Source: Polaribacter sp. (lineage in GTDB: Bacteria > Bacteroidota > Bacteroidia > Flavobacteriales > Flavobacteriaceae). From it: a stretch of DNA of 25,774 nucleotides. The notes below the pieces were generated by a model. That model was not told where the DNA came from. It saw only the letters and a list, made by a program, of their open reading frames with translations, and made no database searches. Below are positions 13,764 to 20,549 of this stretch, piece after piece. The position numbers and the translations under genes are program-made. The stretch spans positions 1-25,774 of the forward strand of contig JAQWOW010000076.1 in the NCBI GenBank assembly GCA_029245665.1. The letters are read 5' to 3'. Every line of letters begins with the position of its first letter. Position 1 is the first letter of the stretch.

Positions 13764-16343
13764 ATGAGAATTTTAAGAACAATTTTAATACTTTTTTTTT
13801 ATACATCTTCATTTTTTAGCCAACAGCAATCACCAAATATATTGTTAATAATTGCAGATGATATGGGTATTGATGTTACTCCTGGATTTGGAATTAGCGG
13901 TAATTTACCGGTTACACCAACCTTAGATTTATTAAGAGAAAAAGGACTTTCTTTCACCAATTGTTGGGCATCCCCTCAATGTTCTCCCACACGAGCAGCA
14001 ATACTGAGTGGTAAATATGGTATTAAAACAGGAGTTATGAGACCGCCTTTAGTTTTAGGGACTAGCCATACTTCACTATTTACGAAAATAAATGAGCAAA
14101 GCCCAACAGATTATGCTATGGGGCTTATTGGGAAATGGCATCTTGGAGGGAATAATAAAAATTATAGCCACCCAAAAGATTCTGGTGTACCTTATTATGA
14201 AGGTGTTTTTACGAGTCAGGTAGATGATTATTACGATTGGACTAAAGTAAATTCAGAAGAAAATGAAGAACAAGTAAAAGAATATGCAACCAGTCATCTA
14301 ACCAATAGCGCAATATCTTGGATAGATAATCAAATAAAACCTTGGTTTTTGTGGTTAGCGCATGTAGCTCCACATACGCCTTTTCAAAGTCCTCCTGACG
14401 GAACTTATACAACTACACCAACAAACAATAGAACTACCTACTTATCTATGATTGAGTCCATGGATTATGAAATTAATAGACTTTTAGAAAGTATGGATGA
14501 TGAAACACTTGAAAATACCGTCATTATTTTTATTGGTGACAATGGTACTCCAGGTCAAGCAAATAACTATTGGCTAAATGGTCATGCGAAATCTTCAATA
14601 TATGAGGGCGGAATTCGAGTGCCATTAATCATTTCAGGTAAATCTGTAGAAAGAGTAAATGAAGTAGAAACGAGTTTGGTTCAAGCCACCGATCTACACG
14701 CAACAATTCTTGAATTGGCAGGAGTTCAATTATTGGGAGGAACAGAAAATAGTTTAAGTTTAAAACCTTCGCTGTCATTTGAAAATCAAGTTCCAAAAAA
14801 AATAAATTATACAGATTATGAAAATGGAAATATAGAATTTTGGGCCACTAGAAATGATACCTATAAATTAATTGAAGATGAAAACGGTAACGAAGAGTTT
14901 TACAATATTTTTTTAGATATCAAAGAAGAAACTAATTTGATAGGAAGCTTAACCTCTGAACAAGAAACTATAAAAACGATGTTACAGCAAGAAGCTCAGA
15001 CCATTAGAAATGATTGGTCTTGTAATGATGGAATTAAAAACGGAACTGAAACAACAATTGATGATTGTAATAATACTTGTGGCACTGTTGATGTTTTAAC
15101 TTATGATAATATAGATTGTAGTTACACGCCGTCAAACCCTAGTGTTTACCACGAATTTATAGAACAAGATGATAGAGTAGTATATTCCAATAATTACCCT
15201 AATCATACTTTTAATTATGTTGCAGACAGAATGCCTGAACCTTATTATAGAGTTTATAAATTTGATTTAAAACCAAAGTTATCTGGAGAAGTTACGGATT
15301 TAACAAGAGCTAACGGAAGACCAGTTAACTTTTTTGGTATTGCTTTAAACGGAGTATATATGATGCCTGCACCAGCGACACCTTTTATTTTTGAAGATGT
15401 AAATACTGGACAATACAATTGGGATTGGGTTTTTGAACCTACTACAAATATTGGTAATGGTAGAGATTTTGTTGGTTTGGATTGTGCTTCAGCACATGTA
15501 AACCCCAATTCAGGCTATCATTACCATGGTAATATGTATGAATATGTAGAGGAATTAGAACAAGGTATTTCTACACTTAATTCGCCACCAGCAGCAGTGT
15601 TACAAGTGGGTTGGGCTGCAGATGGTTTTCCTATAGTATATCGTTTTGGACCCGATAAAGAGGGTAATATAAAAGAAATGTATCCAAGTTTTCAGTTGAA
15701 AAGTGGTTTACGTCCTGGAGACGGAATTAGTGCTCCCTGTGGTCCTTATTCTGGAAAATATACCAATGATTTTGGGTACGTTGCAGGAAAAGGAGATTTA
15801 GATGAGTGCAATGGAATTGAAGCTCCTATTACTTTAAATACTGCACAAGGTCAAGAAACTTTTGATTATTATTATGTGGTAACGCAAGATTTCCCTCAAA
15901 TCTCTAGATGTATGAAAGGTAACTTTAACGAAAGTTTTATTAGTAGTGCCTCTGCATTAAATGATGTTGACGCAGATGGAGATGGTTTTGTAAAGGCTTT
16001 TGATTGTGATGATACGAATGCAAATATCAATCCTTTTGCTACAGATAATCCATCTACTAGTTTTGATGAAAGTTGTGGAACTTCTTTAAGTACTAAAGAT
16101 TTAGATTTAAAAGATTTGGGGTATTATGTAAATTCCAATCCAAATAATGGTAACTTTTCTATAATTTCTACCAATATAGAAAAATACCAAGTGAGATTGT
16201 TTTCGATTACTGGACAAATTATTCAGGAAAAATCAGGAATTGGGGTTTTAGAAATAAATAACATACCAACTTCTGGAATTTATCTATTGAGTATTTTAAT
16301 AGAAGGACGTACTATAGGAAAAACTAAAATTATAGTTAAATGA
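13764..16343 (+). CDS. Secreted multidomain sulfatase fused to YHYH domain with T9SS sorting tail
   Basis: I place the start at ATG 13764 (an upstream in-frame TTG is less likely), giving 859 residues. The signal peptide covers about 1-20. The S1-type sulfatase domain covers about 24-415: metal-binding IIADDMG (Asp32, Asp33), the formylglycine motif C-S-P-T-R with Cys73, GKWHLGG, and DNGTPG. A Cys-rich linker (C420 NDGIKNGTETTIDDC) leads to a YHYH domain (about 450-715) with GYHYHG at 584-589 and VGWAADGFPIVYRFG. Next is an acidic metal-binding-type repeat (DADGDGFVKAFDCDD, from 736). A T9SS type A sorting domain (about 789-859, NSNPNNGNFSI... to KTKIIVK) follows. It is predicted to be exported and attached to the surface or released, hydrolysing sulfate esters of algal polysaccharide. 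The YHYH domain's role is unknown. The next gene overlaps its stop by four bases. Confidence 0.9.
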   Translation: MRILRTILILFFYTSSFFSQQQSPNILLIIADDMGIDVTPGFGISGNLPVTPTLDLLREKGLSFTNCWASPQCSPTRAAILSGKYGIKTGVMRPPLVLGTSHTSLFTKINEQSPTDYAMGLIGKWHLGGNNKNYSHPKDSGVPYYEGVFTSQVDDYYDWTKVNSEENEEQVKEYATSHLTNSAISWIDNQIKPWFLWLAHVAPHTPFQSPPDGTYTTTPTNNRTTYLSMIESMDYEINRLLESMDDETLENTVIIFIGDNGTPGQANNYWLNGHAKSSIYEGGIRVPLIISGKSVERVNEVETSLVQATDLHATILELAGVQLLGGTENSLSLKPSLSFENQVPKKINYTDYENGNIEFWATRNDTYKLIEDENGNEEFYNIFLDIKEETNLIGSLTSEQETIKTMLQQEAQTIRNDWSCNDGIKNGTETTIDDCNNTCGTVDVLTYDNIDCSYTPSNPSVYHEFIEQDDRVVYSNNYPNHTFNYVADRMPEPYYRVYKFDLKPKLSGEVTDLTRANGRPVNFFGIALNGVYMMPAPATPFIFEDVNTGQYNWDWVFEPTTNIGNGRDFVGLDCASAHVNPNSGYHYHGNMYEYVEELEQGISTLNSPPAAVLQVGWAADGFPIVYRFGPDKEGNIKEMYPSFQLKSGLRPGDGISAPCGPYSGKYTNDFGYVAGKGDLDECNGIEAPITLNTAQGQETFDYYYVVTQDFPQISRCMKGNFNESFISSASALNDVDADGDGFVKAFDCDDTNANINPFATDNPSTSFDESCGTSLSTKDLDLKDLGYYVNSNPNNGNFSIISTNIEKYQVRLFSITGQIIQEKSGIGVLEINNIPTSGIYLLSILIEGRTIGKTKIIVK

Positions 16344-16801
16344 GAATTTTAATTATAACTTTATTTACATTACTTAATATCAATAGTAAAACTATTATAC
16401 ACGAATCTATTTCTGCCAGTTTTAATGTTATAAAAAGGGGACATTTACTGCTGCTTGAAATCGATTTTGATGAAGAAAATTATATAAAGTTTGGAGAATC
16501 TATAAGTTTACAAGTTACCAAAGAAGATTTTGGTAACTATTTAAATAAAACAACGAGTTGGGAGATTGATGGAGAAAAATTAATACCACAAATATTAGAT
16601 ATAAAATCAGGGGAACATCATACAAAAGTGATTTGTTTTTTATCTGAGTATAGAGAAAACATAAAATCAGTTTCAATAAAGAACGAATTTTTAATGAATG
16701 TGAAATCTCATTTTAATATTGTTAAGCTAGACATTAATAATACTTTTAAGGACTATAGATTACATAAAGAAAGAAGAGAAATAAAGGTAGATTATGACTA
16801 A
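16340..16801 (+). CDS. DUF6702-like exported protein coupled to the sulfatase gene
   Basis: The 153-residue protein starts in an ATGA overlap with the sulfatase stop, so translation is coupled. A short hydrophobic N-terminus (MRILIITLFTLLNINS) suggests weak export. The body reads HESISASFNVIKRGHLLLLEIDFDEENYIKF and ends with ENIKSVSIKNEFLMNVKSHFNIVKLDINN. The second part resembles the end of DUF6702 proteins (NKVLFDxFxxQxNIVxxKI), recognised from memory and not certain. Its stop lies 12 bases from the convergent rlmD stop. Function unknown; partnership with the sulfatase-YHYH protein is inferred from the overlap. Confidence 0.65.
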   Translation: MRILIITLFTLLNINSKTIIHESISASFNVIKRGHLLLLEIDFDEENYIKFGESISLQVTKEDFGNYLNKTTSWEIDGEKLIPQILDIKSGEHHTKVICFLSEYRENIKSVSIKNEFLMNVKSHFNIVKLDINNTFKDYRLHKERREIKVDYD

Positions 16802-16813
16802 GACAGTACATGT

Positions 16814-18271
16814 TTATTTCTCTTTCTCAAACAATACTACTGTTTCTATATGAGCAGTATGTGGAAATTGATCTACCAAACTAATTTTTTTAAGTGCATA
16901 ACCTGCTTCTTTTAATAGTACTGTATCTCTTGCTTGTGTTGCAGGGTTACAGGAAACATAGATCATTCTATCGGCATTTAAATTAATTATTTTTTGCAAG
17001 GTTTTTGGAGCAATTCCAGCCCTTGCAGGATCTAAAATAATTGTTTTTATTGTATGTTCATATTCTGGATGTGTTGTTAAAAATTTTCCAACATCAGCAG
17101 CATAAAATTGAACTCCTTTTATATGATTTCTTTTCGCATTCTTTTTAGCATCTTCAATGGCAGAAGCAACAATATCTACACCTACTATTTTCGCGTTTTC
17201 GCTTTTAGAAGCTACAATTTGTCCGATAGTTCCTGTTCCACAGAATAAGTCCATAACAACTGTATTGTCTACTTTAGATTTGTCTTCTAAAACATACTCT
17301 ATTACTTTTGTGTATAGTTTCTCTGCACATTTTGGATTTGTTTGAAAAAAGCTTTTCATACTTATTTCGAAATTTAAACCTAACAATTCTTCTACGATTT
17401 TATCTTTCCCGTAAATTAGTTCTATATGACCGGAAGTTGCGATGGTTCTATCACCAGTTTCATCATTAATTGTGTGTAATAAACCTGCGAATCGATCTCC
17501 GAAAACACCTTTTAAAAAGTTGGTAAATTTATGTAAATCAAACTTATTTAAATCGGGTGAGGTGGTTACTAAGTTAAATAATAATTCATCAGTTTTAAAT
17601 GATTTACGAACAACAAAGTACCTAAAAAAGCCTTCTTTTTTAGGACCGTGCCAGGGTGCTAAACCAGTATCTATGCAATAGTGCCTAATATTTTTTAGAT
17701 GGTCTTCCATTTGTTTGTCAAACAAACCAGAGTCTTTCTCTAAATTATCTCCCATCCACCAAACTCCACGTCTTTTAAAACCAAGTGTAAATTCATCTTT
17801 ATCTCTTTTGGTTATTCTATCGTAACCGATAGCAGAAAAACCATATTCCATTTTGTTTCTATAATGAAATACATTAGGTGATGTAATAAATGTATCAAAA
17901 AGGTCTTTGATATTATCTACTTTACCAATTCGCTCAAAAAGAGACAAGGTACTCTCCTTTTTGTATTGATGTTGTAATTCAATTGGTAATTGAATGTAGG
18001 GTGCTCCTGGAATGTCTTGAAATGGTACTTCAATTTCATCTTTAGAGGATTCTAAAACATCTATTAATTTGGCTTCCGCATATTTTTTACTCGATTTTTT
18101 AATCTGAGCTTTAACCAATTGGCCGGGTAGGGTATTTGGAACAAAAACAACAAAACTACCTTCTTCAGATTTAATTCTTGCAATTCCTTTTCCTCCAAAA
18201 GCGTAATCTTCAATTTTTAATTCTAAAACTTGATTTTTTTTTACAAATTTATTTCGTTCTCTACGTGGCAT
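16814..18271 (-). CDS. rlmD: 23S rRNA (uracil-5-)-methyltransferase, RlmD/TrmA family
   Basis: The 485-residue enzyme has an N-terminal TRAM domain (about 12-70, LKIEDYAFGGKGIARI), a central domain, and a class I SAM methyltransferase (about 320-485). Visible motifs: DLFCGTGTIGQ (SAM binding), VGVDIVASAIEDAKKNA, LDPARAGIAPKTL, the nucleophile Cys441 in YVSCNPATQARD, and the base Glu476 in HIETVVLF. It methylates a uridine in 23S rRNA (U1939 in E. coli) during ribosome assembly. The Fe-S cysteine cluster seen between TRAM and central domain in E. coli RlmD is absent: that place reads PFQDIPGAPYIQLPIELQHQY. Its starts are divergent from rocD, and a -7-like box precedes it (18293-18300). Confidence 0.92.
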   Translation of the reverse strand: MPRRERNKFVKKNQVLELKIEDYAFGGKGIARIKSEEGSFVVFVPNTLPGQLVKAQIKKSSKKYAEAKLIDVLESSKDEIEVPFQDIPGAPYIQLPIELQHQYKKESTLSLFERIGKVDNIKDLFDTFITSPNVFHYRNKMEYGFSAIGYDRITKRDKDEFTLGFKRRGVWWMGDNLEKDSGLFDKQMEDHLKNIRHYCIDTGLAPWHGPKKEGFFRYFVVRKSFKTDELLFNLVTTSPDLNKFDLHKFTNFLKGVFGDRFAGLLHTINDETGDRTIATSGHIELIYGKDKIVEELLGLNFEISMKSFFQTNPKCAEKLYTKVIEYVLEDKSKVDNTVVMDLFCGTGTIGQIVASKSENAKIVGVDIVASAIEDAKKNAKRNHIKGVQFYAADVGKFLTTHPEYEHTIKTIILDPARAGIAPKTLQKIINLNADRMIYVSCNPATQARDTVLLKEAGYALKKISLVDQFPHTAHIETVVLFEKEK

Positions 18272-18292
18272 TTTCTATGATTTAATGGTTTG

Positions 18293-18300
18293 CAAAATTA
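18293..18300 (-). promoter_or_regulatory. Candidate -7 promoter box for rlmD
   Basis: The minus strand reads TAATTTTG, fitting TAnnTTTG, 22 bases upstream of the rlmD ATG. No clear -33 TTTG was found. Confidence 0.35.
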
Positions 18301-18337
18301 AGGAAATTATATGCATTGTCTATTACATAAGAATTAA

Positions 18338-18366
18338 TTTCATTTCCAGATATTTCACTACTTTTG
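18338..18366 (+). promoter_or_regulatory. Candidate promoter for rocD
   Basis: TACTTTTG at 18359-18366 is an exact TAnnTTTG, with TTTC (one mismatch to TTTG) at 18338-18341, 17 bases upstream. It predicts a transcript start near 18373 and a leader of about 100 bases before rocD. Confidence 0.45.
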
Positions 18367-18372
18367 TATAAC

Positions 18373-18440
18373 TTCGGGGATGATTTCTTTCCCACGCTGA
18401 ATTTTCAGTTCTCGCTGAAAGGATAAAGGTAGAACAGGAA
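18373..18440 (+). ncRNA. Candidate structured 5' leader RNA of rocD
   Basis: The leader can form GGGA(18377-18380)/TCCC(18390-18393). It can then form either a small hairpin CTGA(18397-18400)/TCAG(18405-18408), or TTTTCAG(18402-18408)/CTGAAAG(18415-18421). The two share TCAG and so are mutually exclusive. In the second, loop bases TTCT (18409-18412) can pair with AGAA (18431-18434), an H-type pseudoknot. CGCTGAA is repeated at 18395 and 18413. Local GC content is above that of the flanks. It does not match a riboswitch class that I can name; chance folding remains possible. Confidence 0.4.
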
Positions 18441-18474
18441 TGCTTATTTAATTATAAACATTTAAAACGAAAAA

Positions 18475-19752
18475 ATGGCTGTTTTAGACAAATTAACTTC
18501 AAAAGAAGCAATCGAATTAGAAAACAAACATGGGGCTCACAATTATCATCCTTTACCAGTGGTTATCAGTAGGGGTGAAGGGGTATATGTTTGGGATGCA
18601 GAAGATAAAAAGTATTATGATTTTTTGTCCGCTTACTCTGCTGTAAATCAGGGGCATTGTCATCCTAAAATTGTAAGTGCTATGGTGAAACAAGCACAAA
18701 CGCTAACGCTAACTTCGCGTGCATTTTACAATGATGTGCTAGGAAAGTATGAGAAATTTGCGACTCAACTTTTTGGTTTCGATAAATTGTTACCAATGAA
18801 TACAGGAGCAGAAGCTGTAGAAACGGCTTTAAAGTTAGCCAGAAAATGGGCGTATGAGGTTAAAGGAATTGATGAAAATAATGCAGAAATTATAGTTTGT
18901 GAAAATAATTTTCATGGAAGAACTACGACCATCATTTCTTTTTCCAATGATCCTATTGCAAGAAAAAACTTTGGTCCGTATACGAAAGGATTTATAAAAA
19001 TTGAATATGATAATTTAGAGGCCTTAAAAGAAACATTGGAAAGCAATCAAAATATTGCAGCTTTTTTAGTGGAGCCTATTCAGGGTGAAGCTGGTGTTTA
19101 TGTTCCTTCTGAAGGATATTTAGCAGCTGCAAAAAAAATGTGTTCAGCGCACAATGTACTTTTTATTGCAGATGAAGTTCAAACTGGAATTGCCAGAACA
19201 GGAAGGCTTTTAGCAACTTGTGGAAATTGTACATGTGAAGACAAAAACTGTTCTGGAACTCCAGAAGTAAAAGCAGATATTTTAATTCTTGGTAAAGCAT
19301 TAAGCGGAGGTGCGTACCCTGTTTCTGCTGTTTTGGCAAATAATTCGATTATGGACGTTATAAAACCCGGGAATCATGGGTCTACCTTTGGTGGTAATCC
19401 TATTGCAGCTTCAACAGCAATTGCTGCTTTAGAAGTGGTTTCAGAAGAAAATTTAGCTACAAATGCTCATGAGTTAGGAATGATATTTAGAGCTGAAATC
19501 GCTGATTTTGCAGAGGAAAACGATTTGGTAAAGTCTGTTAGAGGAAAGGGGTTATTAAATGCAATCTTAATTAATGATTCTGAAGAGAGTTCTACCGCTT
19601 GGGATATTTGTATGAAATTAAGAGATAATGGCTTATTGGCGAAACCAACTCATGGAAATATTATTCGTTTTGCACCACCATTAGTAATCAATAAAACACA
19701 ACTGATGGAATGTATTTCAATCATTAAGAAAACAATTACTGAGTTTCAATAA
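18475..19752 (+). CDS. rocD: Ornithine aminotransferase
   Basis: This PLP enzyme transfers the delta-amino group of ornithine to 2-oxoglutarate, giving glutamate semialdehyde, in arginine/ornithine use and proline synthesis. The 425 residues open with the OAT-typical ELENKHGAHNYHPLPVVISRGEGVYVWD, then FHGRTTTIISFSND, the PLP-contacting IADEVQTGIARTG and the Schiff-base Lys274 in LILGKALSGGAYP, followed by HGSTFGGNP. Between IARTGRLLAT and the lysine motif is an inserted Cys cluster, CGNCTCEDKNC (Cys249, 252, 254, 259), longer than in ordinary OATs; similar inserts exist in other Flavobacteria OATs from memory. The ATG is preceded by a structured leader, and a hairpin terminator follows the stop. 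Confidence 0.95.
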   Translation: MAVLDKLTSKEAIELENKHGAHNYHPLPVVISRGEGVYVWDAEDKKYYDFLSAYSAVNQGHCHPKIVSAMVKQAQTLTLTSRAFYNDVLGKYEKFATQLFGFDKLLPMNTGAEAVETALKLARKWAYEVKGIDENNAEIIVCENNFHGRTTTIISFSNDPIARKNFGPYTKGFIKIEYDNLEALKETLESNQNIAAFLVEPIQGEAGVYVPSEGYLAAAKKMCSAHNVLFIADEVQTGIARTGRLLATCGNCTCEDKNCSGTPEVKADILILGKALSGGAYPVSAVLANNSIMDVIKPGNHGSTFGGNPIAASTAIAALEVVSEENLATNAHELGMIFRAEIADFAEENDLVKSVRGKGLLNAILINDSEESSTAWDICMKLRDNGLLAKPTHGNIIRFAPPLVINKTQLMECISIIKKTITEFQ

Positions 19753-19773
19753 TCTCAAGTCACAATTATACTT

Positions 19774-19825
19774 AAGCCATGAAATCATAGATTTATATTT
19801 GCGAATTCATGGCTTCTTTTTTTTT
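19774..19825 (+). terminator. Intrinsic terminator after rocD
   Basis: AAGCCATGAA (19774-19783) pairs perfectly with TTCATGGCTT (19806-19815), with a 22-base loop, then a run of nine T residues (19817-19825). The long loop is unusual, but the 10-bp stem and T-run are clear. Confidence 0.75.
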
Positions 19826-19854
19826 GTTTATTTTTGAATAAAATAAAAAAAAAT

Positions 19855-20298
19855 ATGACCACACATACTCCCATTCAACAATTAGAGCAATTAACAATCA
19901 CCAATGCATCAAGAAATTTTTTAGCTGAAATCGCAAAGTGGGCTAAATTTTTATCCATTCTTGGTTTTGTTTTAGTTGGTGTTTTATTAGTGTTTGCTTT
20001 TTTTGCAACACCAATTTTTGAAATAGCTATGGAGAAGCAGACTGGTACCCCAAACTCTTTGGGATTTACAATGTTAATTACAAATTTAGGGCTTGCTATT
20101 ATCTACTTCTTTCCGGCTTATTATTTACTACAATTTTCTAATAAAATGATAAAAGCACTAGTTGACAAAAATGAGGATACTTTGGCAAAAGCTTTTGAGA
20201 TGCTTAAGTCACATTATAAATTTATAGGAGTGTTTACAATTATAACACTATCATTATATGCTTTGTTTGCCATCGTTGCTGTTATGGGGCTATTATAA
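19855..20298 (+). CDS. Small inner-membrane protein, DUF5362-like
   Basis: I take ATG 19855 as the start (147 residues); an in-frame TTG 21 bases upstream lies close to the rocD terminator T-run and is unlikely. The protein has an N-terminal soluble stretch (LTITNASRNFLAEIAKWAKF) and three hydrophobic segments: about residues 35-53 (LSILGFVLVGVLLVFAFFA), about 75-95 (MLITNLGLAIIYFFPAYYLL) and about 128-147 at the C-terminus. The LxxxxxxFLxExAKWxxFLSILGF pattern fits my memory of DUF5362 membrane proteins in Flavobacteria. It follows the rocD terminator, so it probably has its own promoter. Function unknown. Confidence 0.72.
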   Translation: MTTHTPIQQLEQLTITNASRNFLAEIAKWAKFLSILGFVLVGVLLVFAFFATPIFEIAMEKQTGTPNSLGFTMLITNLGLAIIYFFPAYYLLQFSNKMIKALVDKNEDTLAKAFEMLKSHYKFIGVFTIITLSLYALFAIVAVMGLL

Positions 20299-20299
20299 C

Positions 20300-20494
20300 T
20301 TTCTTCAGCGTCTGACAATAAAGAATTATTGATAGATATTGATTTGATTTCCCTCATTTGTTGTTGGCAATACCATAATTTGACCATTTGCAGATATTTC
20401 ATCTATCAAATCAGTGTTTAATCTTGTTTTGTTGGTTCTACTTTTGTTGCGCTTCTTTTAACTTGTTCATCATTCCTGACATGTCTCCAAACAT
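20300..20494 (-). pseudogene. ybaB: Decayed ybaB/ebfC (nucleoid-associated protein) gene, frameshifted and 3'-truncated
   Basis: From ATG 20492-20494 the minus strand reads MFGDMSGMMNKLKEAQQK, the standard start of flavobacterial YbaB/EbfC proteins. An in-frame TAG then follows, but changing frame restores the rest: VEPTKQ, then RLNTDLIDEISANGQIMVLPTTN, then REIKSISINNSLLSDAEE. Three frame changes in about 190 bases are needed, and the similarity stops at about 20300, two bases beyond the stop of the convergent membrane-protein gene. About 40 C-terminal residues of the normal protein of about 105 are missing. An intact copy may exist elsewhere. Sequencing error is an alternative for single shifts, but not for the missing C-terminus. 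Confidence 0.78.
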
Positions 20495-20549
20495 TATTCA
20501 TTATTAACACAAATTTATTAATTTACAAAGAATTTAAATCACCCAAAAA

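Noticed and set aside
18395..18440. SAM-II or SAM-V riboswitch
   Set aside because: GATAAA and an H-type pseudoknot shape are superficially similar, but the P1 stem, conserved loop bases and gene context (rocD rather than methionine genes) do not fit.
20214..20402. Minus-strand open frame of 62 codons containing REIKSISINNSLLSDAEE
   Set aside because: Only the middle part is YbaB-like. Its start is in the wrong frame for the YbaB N-terminus and its end is antisense to the membrane-protein gene; it is a piece of the decayed ybaB, not a gene.
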